Origin: JAJPHF01 sp035293805
GTDB lineage: Bacteria; Chloroflexota; UBA6077; JAJPHF01
DNA length: 64,000 bases
Direction of reading: 5' to 3'
NCBI GenBank assembly: GCA_035293805.1
Contig: DATGMD010000036.1
Span: 8,852 to 72,851 of the forward strand
Under the pieces are notes generated by a model. That model saw nothing but the letters and a program-made list of their open reading frames with translations, was not told where the DNA came from and did not search any database. Shown here piece after piece: positions 53,556 through 61,883 of this stretch. A program made the position numbers and the translations under genes. How positions within the stretch are numbered: the first letter of the stretch is position 1; every line of letters begins with the position of its first letter.

Positions 53556-55955
53556 ATGGCCGATTGGAGTGACGAGACCTATCGCCTGTTCTTCAGAGAC
53601 GTGAACGGCTTCCAGCCGCACCAGTACCAGGTAGACGTAGCACGGCGACTGGCCGGGGGCGAGAACGTGATGCTGGGCGCGCCGACGGGAGCGGGCAAGA
53701 CACTGACGGTGCTGACGCCGTTCCTATACGAGCGTTGGCGCCCACGCCCCCACCGGCTGATCTATGCGCTGCCGCTGCGGACCCTGGCGCAGAGCATCTG
53801 CCGAGAGGCGCGGGAGCTGGTCGGCCGTGCCGGCGCAGATCCCGATGGTGTCGTGACGATGCAAACCGGCGAGCAGCCAGACGATGAGTTCTTCACACGG
53901 GGGCGGATAATCATCACGACGTACGATCAGGTGTTGAGTGGGCTACTCGGCGGCCCCTACGGGCTCTCGGCCAGCCAGCACAACCTGAACTCGGCCGCAG
54001 TGGTGGGCGCGCTGCTCGTGTTCGACGAGTTTCATCTCATGGCCCCGGGCCTCGCGTTCCTGACGGGCGCGGCCGGGCTGAACCTCTTCCGCGACTTGAC
54101 TCAGTGTGTGTGGATGACCGCCACCGCCACACCGCCGCTGCGCCGCACGCTGACCGACGCGCTCGGCTGCGCGGACGCCAGCCCAGACGAGAGAGCCCTC
54201 GCGCAGCTCCCGACCGTGACCGCGGTGACTCGCGGCCTGGACTACCTGGACGCGCCGCTGACGGCCGAGGCAGTGCTTGCCGCGTCGAGCGGACGAACCA
54301 TCGTCATCTGCAACACGGTGCCGCGTGCCCAGGCGCTGTATACGGCGCTGCGGGCAGCGCTGCCGACGGACGTGCCGTGCCTGCTCCTGCACTCGCGCTT
54401 CTTCAGGCCCGACCGAGCCGACAAGGAGCGGCAGCTTGCCGCGCTACTGGGTAAGACAGCGTCTGGCCGAGCGGTACTCGTGGCGACGCAGGTGATTGAG
54501 GCGGGGATCGACATCTCTTGTGACGACCTGCACACCGAGCTGTGTCCCATGAACGCGCTGGTACAGCGGGCAGGACGCTGCGCGCGCTATCCAGGCGAGC
54601 AGGGCACCGTGCATGTGTACGAGCTGCCAGCGGTGGAGCGGGCCTGGCTGCCCTACGGCACGCTCACCGCGCCCGATCCTGCCCTGGCGGCCACTCGCAA
54701 GATCCTGGCGGCGGGTACAGAGTCTCTGCTCACGCCCACGATCACCGCGCGCTGGGTCGAGCAGGTACATGAGGCTGTAGATGCCGTTGCGCTACGCGAT
54801 GGTTGGGACGGGCGGCGGCGCGAGGTATTGCAACGCATCCGCCTGAACGCGATCGAGCGGCAGCCAAGTCGCGTCTCGGACCTCATCCGGGAGGAGAGCG
54901 TGAGCGATGTGCGCGTCATCGTCGCGACGGCGCACGACTCTACACCTCAGCCAGGGTGCCGCGAAGCGGTGACCGTCTCGCGGTGGACGCTAGAGGGCGC
55001 GCTCGACGCGACGCCCGCGAGCGGGGAGCCGGTCGCCTGGGGCTGGGCGCTGGGCGACGAGCCCCACTGGGAACCGATCCATTCGAAAGATGACCTCAGG
55101 GGCCAGTACGTCGTCTGCCTGGCGCCGGCCGTGGCGCGCTACACGAGCGCGGTGGGGCTGGAGGTGGGCATGGCGGGCGAGGCCGTCAGCCTCGAGCGCA
55201 CGCCGCCGCCACGGCCCGGGTATCCTCCGCTAAGCGTGGAAGGCTGGGCCCACCACGCGCTGAGCGTGGCGCGGGCAGCGCGGGCGCGCGTCGAGGCCGA
55301 CGACGAGACCGGCTGGCTGAGCGCCGGCTTCGCGCGCCGGTACGGCCTCACGTCTGCGGAGCTGCGCGCCGCAGTTGAGGTCTGCGGGCTGCTCCACGAC
55401 TTCGGCAAGCTCCAGCAGGGCTGGCAAGCCTGGGCCGCGGCCTGGCAGCAGACGAAAGACGCGGCGTTTCAGCCCGTCGAGGCGCTAGCGCATACCACCT
55501 ACGATCCGGATAATCGAGCCGACCGCGAGCGAGAGCGCGGCTTCCAGCCCAGGCGCCCGCACCACGCCGCGCAGGGCGCCTACCTGGCGCTCGCGGCGCT
55601 GCAGGGACGCTTTAGCGACGTGCCGGCCGAGCGGCGCCCGATGCTTATCGCGGCGTGCGCGGCCGCCATCCTGGCGCACCATGGTGGCTGGCTGCCTGGC
55701 GCGCCCGACCTGGGTCTGCAAGCGTTGTGGCCGCGCTGGACCGCGGACTTGCAACGGGCCGCGATCAATGGCCAGGCGCCGCGAGCGGTGCAGGCGCTCC
55801 TGGCGCAGCGCGAGCGCCGCCCCTGGCTCGAGCGCGTCGTGCAAGCAACGACCGGCCCTGACACACTCGGCAACTATTGGCCGCTGGTAGCCTACCTCAC
55901 GCGCACCCTGCGCCTCGCCGATCGACGCGCGACCGCGGAGGCTGGTAGCGAATGA
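53556..55955 (+). CDS. cas3: Cas3 with N-terminal helicase and C-terminal HD nuclease
   Basis: 799 residues. The SF2 helicase comes first: Walker A GAPTGAGKT at residues 41-49, DEFH near residue 157, TATATPP and the motif VI-like QRAGRCARY. The HD nuclease is at the C-terminus: GWAHHALSVARAA, GLLHDFGKLQQGW near residue 612, RPHHAAQGAYLAL and AILAHHGGWLPG. Most type I Cas3 proteins have the HD first; the reversed order is known from fused Cas3'-Cas3'' forms and from subtype I-G. It cuts and unwinds the non-target strand after Cascade binding. It overlaps cas8 by 4 bp. Confidence 0.93.
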   Translation: MADWSDETYRLFFRDVNGFQPHQYQVDVARRLAGGENVMLGAPTGAGKTLTVLTPFLYERWRPRPHRLIYALPLRTLAQSICREARELVGRAGADPDGVVTMQTGEQPDDEFFTRGRIIITTYDQVLSGLLGGPYGLSASQHNLNSAAVVGALLVFDEFHLMAPGLAFLTGAAGLNLFRDLTQCVWMTATATPPLRRTLTDALGCADASPDERALAQLPTVTAVTRGLDYLDAPLTAEAVLAASSGRTIVICNTVPRAQALYTALRAALPTDVPCLLLHSRFFRPDRADKERQLAALLGKTASGRAVLVATQVIEAGIDISCDDLHTELCPMNALVQRAGRCARYPGEQGTVHVYELPAVERAWLPYGTLTAPDPALAATRKILAAGTESLLTPTITARWVEQVHEAVDAVALRDGWDGRRREVLQRIRLNAIERQPSRVSDLIREESVSDVRVIVATAHDSTPQPGCREAVTVSRWTLEGALDATPASGEPVAWGWALGDEPHWEPIHSKDDLRGQYVVCLAPAVARYTSAVGLEVGMAGEAVSLERTPPPRPGYPPLSVEGWAHHALSVARAARARVEADDETGWLSAGFARRYGLTSAELRAAVEVCGLLHDFGKLQQGWQAWAAAWQQTKDAAFQPVEALAHTTYDPDNRADRERERGFQPRRPHHAAQGAYLALAALQGRFSDVPAERRPMLIAACAAAILAHHGGWLPGAPDLGLQALWPRWTADLQRAAINGQAPRAVQALLAQRERRPWLERVVQATTGPDTLGNYWPLVAYLTRTLRLADRRATAEAGSE

Positions 55956-57733
55956 ACGAGATGGTCTTTGCAATTCCCCGCGCGACGGGAACCCACGGCG
56001 ACATCTTCCTAGTAGCTGGCCTCGCCGATCTATTGCAGCAGGTGGCCCAGGAGCCGGTGCAGCTCCGCGCGCGAGGGGCCATCTACGAGGTGCACGCGCT
56101 CCTCCCGGACGACTGGGCCGACCGCCTCCCCGTCGGGGCGGGGTACAGCTACCTGCGAGCCAAGGCCAAGGTGAACGTGCCCGATGGCGTACCCACCGAC
56201 AGGGTGCTGGACTACGAGTCAGAGAAGGCGCGCGTGGCGCTGTACCGCGAGCGATGGCAAGCGGTAGGCCGCAAGCCGCCCGACGATCCGGAGCTGGCGC
56301 AGTGGCTCCAGCAAAACGCCCCCCGCGCCGACTGGCGGCACTGGCAGCTCCTCAACCTGCTCCAGGGCGACGACAACACCAACAAGGTGTTCTTGCGCCT
56401 CAGCGAGCTGCCCGAGGCGGCGGCGCGGGCGGCCATCGCGCAGGGGCTGAGCGCGCTCCAGCACGGGCAGCGGTCGGGGCTGGCGTGGGGCGTGTCGTCG
56501 GTGCAGCTCTTCTCGCCGAACGCGGCCAAAGGCTATGCCCGACTCAAGCCAGACTCGACCGACCGGAACGACAAGACCAAGGAAGCCTGGGTAGATCCGT
56601 TCGTTGAGTGGCTGCGCTACCGGGGCTACTTCCGGGTGGCCTGTCCGTTCTTTCTGGACCCGAAGGCCGAGCGAATTCGCATCCTGACGCCAGAGCCCGT
56701 CGACGTATCGGCGGAGGGGCTGAACGTCGTGGCGGATGAGCTACGGCGGGCGCCGGTGCATGGCGCGGAGCCGAAGCTGGACGCCCTCGCCGTACTGTTC
56801 CTGGCCGAGGCGCTGATCCGGCACTCGGAGCTATACGCGGCAGCCGAGCCGACGGCGGCGCCGCTCGTCGAGCTATTCACGCTCTTCGGCAAGACGCCGG
56901 CCCAGGTGATTGGCGGGGTGGCGATCACCCAGTACGTCTCGCTGGGATCCGCGCGGGCGGTGGCGCAGGTGGGCGAGCTGGCGCTGCCGGACTGGTTCCC
57001 GATGGAGAGCCCCGCCGACGCGCAAGCCTGGCTGGCGATCCTCGAAGAGCATCGACGCGTGGTGCGGGGCCTGGAGGACAAGCACTCAGACGAAATTGGG
57101 CTGCTGGTAGGCTATCGGCGGTTCCTCCAGACTCGCGGGCCCGCGGCGCTGGACGCGCTGCTGGACTTCATGGGGGCTTATGGCGTGTTCGTGCTGCGGG
57201 CGCGCGAGCAGAAACGGCGCGTGGTCCAGTTCACCACGGAGAACCTCCGTGCGCTAGTGAGGGGGATGATGGGTAGCTATCTGGAAATCCTGGACGACCC
57301 TGGCTTCCGGGCCTTGGCGGCAGCGGTGCGGCGAGCGACCGTGAGCGCGCAGAGTCTCAAGTCGCAGGGCAGGACCGATTACCGGGAGATTCGCTACGAC
57401 CTGCTGCCGGAAATCCGTCGGAAGCGGTCCCTGCCGGACGGCCACGCGCTGGTAGAGACGGTCGCCGACTTCGTGGCGAGCTACAACTACGAGAATGCGC
57501 GGCGGCGGGAGCTGAAGCAGCCAGCGCCCGCTAACGTGACCACGGAGGAATTCCGCGCCTTCGCTCAACTCGTGGAGGAGCACCAGGCGCCGCTAGTCGG
57601 GGCGCTATTGGCCGCGTATGGCTCGTGCCGCGAGCCGCGCGAGGGAGGCGAGCCCGAGCGTGTGGACCATGAGCCCAGCGCTGAGACTGACCTGGTAACG
57701 GCAGACGCCGCCGAGGCGTCGGAGGGGGAGTAG
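55952..57733 (+). CDS. cas8: Type I Cascade large subunit (Cas8-like), subtype uncertain
   Basis: 593 residues, position and size of a Cas8 large subunit between cas3 and cas7. It begins MVFAIPRATGTHGDIFLVAG. Its C-terminal half has FLQTRGPAALDALLDFMGAY, RALAAAVRRATVSAQSLKSQ and a conserved-looking YREIRYDLLPEIRRKRSL followed by VASYNYENARR. No CxxC zinc motif of classical Cas8a or Cas8b is visible. The resemblance to Cas8a1/Csx13-type proteins is only impressionistic. In the complex it should recognise the PAM and help recruit Cas3. Confidence 0.72.
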   Translation: MNEMVFAIPRATGTHGDIFLVAGLADLLQQVAQEPVQLRARGAIYEVHALLPDDWADRLPVGAGYSYLRAKAKVNVPDGVPTDRVLDYESEKARVALYRERWQAVGRKPPDDPELAQWLQQNAPRADWRHWQLLNLLQGDDNTNKVFLRLSELPEAAARAAIAQGLSALQHGQRSGLAWGVSSVQLFSPNAAKGYARLKPDSTDRNDKTKEAWVDPFVEWLRYRGYFRVACPFFLDPKAERIRILTPEPVDVSAEGLNVVADELRRAPVHGAEPKLDALAVLFLAEALIRHSELYAAAEPTAAPLVELFTLFGKTPAQVIGGVAITQYVSLGSARAVAQVGELALPDWFPMESPADAQAWLAILEEHRRVVRGLEDKHSDEIGLLVGYRRFLQTRGPAALDALLDFMGAYGVFVLRAREQKRRVVQFTTENLRALVRGMMGSYLEILDDPGFRALAAAVRRATVSAQSLKSQGRTDYREIRYDLLPEIRRKRSLPDGHALVETVADFVASYNYENARRRELKQPAPANVTTEEFRAFAQLVEEHQAPLVGALLAAYGSCREPREGGEPERVDHEPSAETDLVTADAAEASEGE

Positions 57734-57738
57734 CGAAG

Positions 57739-58716
57739 ATGGCGGTGATCTCGTCGCTCACACTGAACGCGCGGCTCACGCTGAACCTGCACAATCTCAA
57801 CAACGAGGGCACGGAGGGCAACCAGCAGCAGACGCGGATGGTGCATATCATCGACGCGGACGGCAGCCGACAGGTGGTGAACGCCGTCAGCGGCGACATG
57901 TTCAAGCACATCCTGGTGGAGCACCTGATCCCGCTACTGCATGACGCGGAGCAGAAGCTGTCCGCCCCAGCGGCACGCCATGATCCCGATCGCATCACGG
58001 CCGACGAGCAGTTCGTGGCGTACTGCGAGAAGGGAGAGGGCGGCCGTCGCGTGACTGAGTCCGAGATCATGTCGCGGATGCTGACGGACTGCGCGGCGAC
58101 AGACCTGGCCGGGGCGCTGGTGACGCGCGGGCGCGCGGTCGGGCGCAAGTCGGTGGCGGAGATCGGCTGGGTCGTCGGCATCCCCGACAACACGGTGACC
58201 GAGCAATACTTCCACGTGAAGTACGCGCCCGAGGGCCGCGGCGGGGCTGCCGGCGGCACGACGGTGGCCGGGCAGCAGGCGATCTTCCACCGGCCCGCGT
58301 CGTCGGGAGAATACGCGCTGATCTGCAACCTGGACCTGTGGCGGGTGGGGCTCAACGACATCACGCGCGAGCCGGCTATTTCGGCGAATGACCGCGTGGT
58401 GCGAGCCCGGGCGCTCCTGCAAGCGCTGGCCGCCATGCTGCTGAAGCCGGCGGGCGCCCAGCGCAATACGCAGAACCCGCACATCATGGCTTGCGAGGGC
58501 GTGATCGCTACGTCGAACAATTCTCTGCCGGCGCCGACGGTCAGCCCCCTGGTGAAGGATTACGTTGACCAGATCAAGAGTGCGCGCGACGCGTGCAATC
58601 GGCTGCGGGAAGATACGGTCAGGCTCTACGAGTTCGACTCGCTTGGGAAGGCCGTGGACATACTGGCCGACCTGGCGCGGGGCTTAGAGCTGGCCGAGGT
58701 GCCGAGCCGTGGCTAG
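57739..58716 (+). CDS. cas7: Cas7, DevR/Csa2-type backbone subunit
   Basis: 325 residues. The N-terminus SSLTLNARLTLNLHNLNNEG, then VVNAVSGDMFKHILVEHLIP and IFHRPASSGEYALICNLDLW RVGLND-type segment follow the DevR/Cst2/Csa2 Cas7 family (TIGR01875-like). It polymerises along the crRNA to form the Cascade backbone. GGGGGAG precedes the ATG, which is 5 bp after the cas8 stop. Confidence 0.88.
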   Translation: MAVISSLTLNARLTLNLHNLNNEGTEGNQQQTRMVHIIDADGSRQVVNAVSGDMFKHILVEHLIPLLHDAEQKLSAPAARHDPDRITADEQFVAYCEKGEGGRRVTESEIMSRMLTDCAATDLAGALVTRGRAVGRKSVAEIGWVVGIPDNTVTEQYFHVKYAPEGRGGAAGGTTVAGQQAIFHRPASSGEYALICNLDLWRVGLNDITREPAISANDRVVRARALLQALAAMLLKPAGAQRNTQNPHIMACEGVIATSNNSLPAPTVSPLVKDYVDQIKSARDACNRLREDTVRLYEFDSLGKAVDILADLARGLELAEVPSRG

Positions 58717-59551
58717 GGATGCGCGCGTCTCCACAGGCGGGCGGCGAGGCCGCGCCGCGCCGGATGCGGCAACGCTGGCCGCCGAGCGGGAGGAGCGCGC
58801 GCGACGGCTGGACTCCGAGGCAAGCGCGGTGGCGGGCGTGCCGGGCCCCGGGCGCTGGCTCGTCGCCACCTACGTGCCGACCGCCCTGTTCTCGCTCAAG
58901 GTGAGCGCGGCCACCAGCGCCGTCGGCAAGACTCTACTAGTGCCTACGATGTATGCGATCAAGATGGCACTAGTCGACGCCGCGTTCCGCGCAGGCTATG
59001 GCGAGGCGGAGTGCGCGCGGCTGCTGCGGGCGCTGGTGGACATCGAGGTGCGCGTGGCGCCTACCGCCCGCGCGGTGGTTACGCACACGTTCCTGAAGAT
59101 CCGCCAGGAGCCGAAGACCCCGAGCCGCGAGCATCCGTACATCTCCAGCGTGGCGTACCGGGAAGTGGCGCACGCCGCCGGGGAGTGGCGCTGGGCGTTC
59201 GATCTGGCGGGCGCAACCGACGAGGTGGCGGGCTGGCTGGTGGAGCTGCTGCCGCACGTGAATTACGTGGGCCGGCGGGGCTCGTTCGTCCAGTTCGCCG
59301 GGCTTGCCCGCCAACCCACGCTGTCGCTGGAGTTCACCCAACCGCAGGCCCAGGATGGGTTCACCATGCCGTCACGGTGGCAGGTGGCCCCCCTGGACGA
59401 CTTCGGCCCCGAGGCATCGCTGGACGTACTGAGCTCCTACTCGGCCGCTTCGCCGCGCCGGGACCGCCACCGGCGGTTCGTGCAGACGATCATCCCGCTC
59501 GGGCTGGTGAACGTTGGACCCGGCTTCAGTGAGTACGAGCGGGCCGAGTAG
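58709..59551 (+). CDS. cas5: Cas5 with N-terminal basic/coiled extension
   Basis: 280 residues from a GTG that overlaps cas7 by 8 bp. The Cas5 RAMP core starts near WLVATYVPTALFSLKVSAAT and includes GKTLLVPTMYAIKMALVDAA, THTFLKIRQEP and NYVGRRGSFVQF. It holds the crRNA 5' handle. The first 45 residues (ARDARVSTGGRRGRAAPDAA, then LAAEREERARRLDSEAS) are basic then charged and coiled, and are not part of the usual Cas5 fold. Confidence 0.85.
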   Translation: MARDARVSTGGRRGRAAPDAATLAAEREERARRLDSEASAVAGVPGPGRWLVATYVPTALFSLKVSAATSAVGKTLLVPTMYAIKMALVDAAFRAGYGEAECARLLRALVDIEVRVAPTARAVVTHTFLKIRQEPKTPSREHPYISSVAYREVAHAAGEWRWAFDLAGATDEVAGWLVELLPHVNYVGRRGSFVQFAGLARQPTLSLEFTQPQAQDGFTMPSRWQVAPLDDFGPEASLDVLSSYSAASPRRDRHRRFVQTIIPLGLVNVGPGFSEYERAE

Positions 59552-59558
59552 GAGCGCG

Positions 59559-59804
59559 ATGCGCTGCCTCGTGGTGTACGACATCGTGGTGGACCGCGTC
59601 CGGGCACGGGTGGCGGAGGCGTGCCTCGACTACGGGCTGCAGCGCATCCAGTACTCGGCGTTCCTGGGCGACCTGTCGCACAATCGCCAGGCGGAGCTGC
59701 TGCTGCGCGTGCGCCGTGAGCTGGGGCGCACCGAGGGGCACGTGGCGCTCTTTCCCCTCTGCGACCCCGACTTCCGCGCCCGGCGAGAGGTGCGCACCGG
59801 CTGA
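59559..59804 (+). CDS. cas2: Cas2
   Basis: 81 residues, the standard ferredoxin-like Cas2: MRCLVVYDIVVDRVRARVAE, then CLDYGLQRIQYSAFLGDLSH and ALFPLCDPDFRARREV. With Cas1 it forms the integration complex. TAGGAG, made from the cas5 stop, is the ribosome-binding site. Asp8 of the YDI motif is intact. It is separated from cas1 by about 7 kb of type I genes, an unusual order. Confidence 0.92.
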   Translation: MRCLVVYDIVVDRVRARVAEACLDYGLQRIQYSAFLGDLSHNRQAELLLRVRRELGRTEGHVALFPLCDPDFRARREVRTG

Positions 59805-59932
59805 GCCGATGACTCGTGCGGGCGCTCCATCTTTTTTGGCGGCTCTGGTGCGCACTGGACGGGAGGTGAGCACGGGCTGAGCCGGCGGCCACAGGCGCGG
59901 CCGGGCGTGCGCTGCGGTCGCACTGCGCTCGC

Positions 59933-59957
59933 TGCTGCACTTCGGCCGGGCGCGGAA
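59933..59957 (+). promoter_or_regulatory. Island motif, copy 4 (25 bp, before cas4)
   Basis: TGCTGCACTTCGGCC at 59933-59947 and GGGCGCGGAA at 59948-59957. It is two bases shorter than the others and deviates in the first block. It lies 74 bp upstream of copy 5. Confidence 0.4.
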
Positions 59958-60006
59958 GAGTTCCCCAGGGACGCGCTGGGGCCCTATGTCGAGGGCCTGG
60001 CCTGGC

Positions 60007-60033
60007 TGTCGCACTTCGGCCGGGCGCGCGGAA
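60007..60033 (+). promoter_or_regulatory. 27-bp island motif, copy 5 (before cas4)
   Basis: TGTCGCACTT at 60007-60016 and GCGCGCGGAA at 60024-60033, ending 34 bp before the TTG start of cas4. The outer blocks and spacing match copies 1 and 2. Confidence 0.5.
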
Positions 60034-60067
60034 TAGGAGGCAGCCACCCTGCGCGCGGGAGACGCCA

Positions 60068-60679
60068 TTGGCTGCCGAACCGCTGCCCGCCGACTCGGAC
60101 CTGCTGCCGCTCGCCGTGAGCGACGTTCGCCAACACGTCTACTGCCCCCGCATCCCGTACTTTCGGCTCGGGCTGCGGCTGCCGCATCGGCCCGTGACGT
60201 TCAAGATGGCAGAGGGGATCCGGGCCCACGAGCGGACCGAGGCGCTGGAGGCGCGGCGCTCGCTGCACGCCTATGGCCTCGCCAGCGGCGAGCGGCACTT
60301 CGCCGTCGCGCTGCACTCCCCGCGGCTGGGGCTGAGCGGCCGGCTAGACATGGCGATCGTGCTGCCGGCGGAGGCGATCCCGGTGGAGTGGAAGAACAGC
60401 GCGGGGCCGCTCGGGCTGAACCACAAGTACCAGCTCGCGGCCTATGCGCTGCTGGCGGAGGACTGCTTCGGCCGCCCCGTGCGCCGCGCCTTCGTGTACT
60501 GGATTCCGGCGCGGCGCGCGGAGCCGGTCACGATCACGCCGGCGATGCGGAGGTATGCGAAGCGAGTGCTGGCAGACATCCGGCGCGCGGTGGCGCGGGA
60601 GCAGCTCCCCGGGGGGACGCGGGTGCTGGGGCGCTGTCGGGAGTGCGAGTTCCTGGGGTACTGCAACGATCGCTGGTAG
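60068..60679 (+). CDS. cas4: Cas4 exonuclease
   Basis: 203 residues from a TTG with GGGAGA upstream. It has the RecB-like PD-(D/E)xK core (GRLDMAIVLPAEAIPVEWKN, then HKYQLAAYALLAED) and four iron-sulfur cysteines: Cys26 in YCPRIPYF, then Cys190, Cys193 and Cys199 in GRCRECEFLGYC. Cas4 trims and selects prespacers with a PAM before Cas1-Cas2 integration. Being next to cas2 and the csa1-like gene fits the adaptation module. Confidence 0.92.
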   Translation: MAAEPLPADSDLLPLAVSDVRQHVYCPRIPYFRLGLRLPHRPVTFKMAEGIRAHERTEALEARRSLHAYGLASGERHFAVALHSPRLGLSGRLDMAIVLPAEAIPVEWKNSAGPLGLNHKYQLAAYALLAEDCFGRPVRRAFVYWIPARRAEPVTITPAMRRYAKRVLADIRRAVAREQLPGGTRVLGRCRECEFLGYCNDRW

Positions 60680-60688
60680 GAGGGCGCG

Positions 60689-61687
60689 ATGTACTTTCCA
60701 TCCGACGAGGAGCGGCGCTACGTGCAGCGGCGGCTGTTGCCCGAGGCGCGGCAGCAGGGGATCGCCGAGGAGCTGCGGGGCTGGAGCTGGGCGCGGCCGC
60801 CGCTGCAGCCGGTGTATGCCGTGCCGCTGGGGGTGTACGAGGTGGCGGGCAAGTACTGCCCGACGGGGCGCGACGTGTACTTGCGCCGGGTCGAGCGGGT
60901 GGTAGCGCCGCCGAACCGCGGGATGGTGGAGGGGCGCGTGCTGCACCAGCTCGTGGCCGACCTGCTGGTAGCGGCGAAGCGCGTCATTTATCAGTACGGG
61001 GCGGCGTGCCTGGACGCGCTGGAAGAGCTGCGGGAGCGTGCGCAGCCGCCGCTTGAGGGGGTGCCGCTGGCGCCGGAGGCGCGGCCCGAGCTGCAGACGA
61101 AGCTCGATGCCGTGCGCGCCTTCGAGACGCGGCGCATCGTCGAGCGGGTGCAGGACGTGCTGGCGCGGCAGCCGCAGGCGGGCCCGGACACGCTCGTGGC
61201 ACTGGCCCTGCCGGTGCATCTGGAGGTGAGGCTGAACGGCACATACCTGGGCCTGAGCCCGCACCTGTCCGCCGACGGGGTGCTGTTCACGGAGATGATG
61301 GTGGCGGACCTGAAGTTCGGACCGCGCGAAGAGTTCCACCGCCTGACGACAACTGGCTACGCGCTGGTGCTGGAGAGCTTGTACGAGGTGCCGGTCGACG
61401 TAGGCTGCATTGTATACGTGAGCTTCCGGCAGGGGCGGGTGTTGGTAGAGCGGGACTTCCACGTGATCGGCGACGAGCTACGGCACTGGTTTCTGGAAGA
61501 GCGGGAAGAGAAAATGCGGCTGGTCAGCGAGGAGCTGGACCCGGGGCTGCCGGCCGTGTGCCCGCGCAGTTGCCCGTATCTCCGAGTATGCCGTCCGGAT
61601 GAGGAGCGCCGCGGGGCGCCTGAAGCAGGCGTGGTCGCCGCAAACCCGGCCCCAGATGGAGCGCTGGCGCTGGCCGGGGCGCAGTAA
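60689..61687 (+). CDS. csa1: Csa1-like Cas4-family protein
   Basis: 332 residues, 9 bp after cas4 with GTAGGAGGG as ribosome-binding site. Motifs VAGKYCPTGRDVYLRRVERV, GMVEGRVLHQLVADLLVAAK, MMVADLKFGPREEF and the cysteine cluster VCPRSCPYLRVC match Csa1, a Cas4-related RecB-fold protein found mainly in type I-A adaptation modules. The four cysteines for an iron-sulfur cluster appear present. The C-terminal 35 residues are Ala/Gly-rich and probably disordered. It is presumed to act with Cas4, Cas1 and Cas2 in spacer acquisition. Confidence 0.82.
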   Translation: MYFPSDEERRYVQRRLLPEARQQGIAEELRGWSWARPPLQPVYAVPLGVYEVAGKYCPTGRDVYLRRVERVVAPPNRGMVEGRVLHQLVADLLVAAKRVIYQYGAACLDALEELRERAQPPLEGVPLAPEARPELQTKLDAVRAFETRRIVERVQDVLARQPQAGPDTLVALALPVHLEVRLNGTYLGLSPHLSADGVLFTEMMVADLKFGPREEFHRLTTTGYALVLESLYEVPVDVGCIVYVSFRQGRVLVERDFHVIGDELRHWFLEEREEKMRLVSEELDPGLPAVCPRSCPYLRVCRPDEERRGAPEAGVVAANPAPDGALALAGAQ

Positions 61688-61883
61688 AAGGCCCGGGATG
61701 AGTTCGACGTCGGCCAGGGTGGGCTCGCAAAGTCCGCGTGAGAGGGAGCAGGGAAGTGGCTTGCGGCGACAAGGGGTCGTGGCTTGCGCTAGAATGTGCC
61801 AGCGATGCGCCCGAGGGGCCGTAGAAGGCGGCCAGGGGCGTTGCAGGTCTTTTACAATCCAAAATCGCGCCGGCAGCCGGGCG
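61688..61883 (+). promoter_or_regulatory. Putative CRISPR leader
   Basis: 196 bp between csa1 and the first repeat. It is somewhat richer in A and T near the array (TCTTTTACAATCCAAAA), with TACAAT at 61853-61858 as a possible -10 box; TAGAAT at 61791 is an alternative. No good -35 box is seen with either. The orientation (array transcribed on the plus strand) is consistent with the ACTGAAAC end of the repeats. Confidence 0.55.

Larger units (their letters stand above)
59805..60067. other. Intergenic region between cas2 and cas4 made of short duplications
   Basis: Two near-identical 22-bp segments (GAGGTGCGCACCGGCTGAGC at 59786 and GAGGTGAGCACGGGCTGAGC at 59862) are 76 bp apart. Two copies of the island motif (59933, 60007) are 74 bp apart. 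The region seems to have grown by tandem duplication. A short TTTTTT at 59830-59835 may mark termination after cas2. No gene is present. Confidence 0.55.

Noticed and set aside
59933..60033. A second decayed CRISPR array between cas2 and cas4, because the motif copies are 74 bp apart.
   Set aside because: The same motif occurs singly before three other gene groups, which fits a regulatory site better, and it has no similarity to the array repeat.
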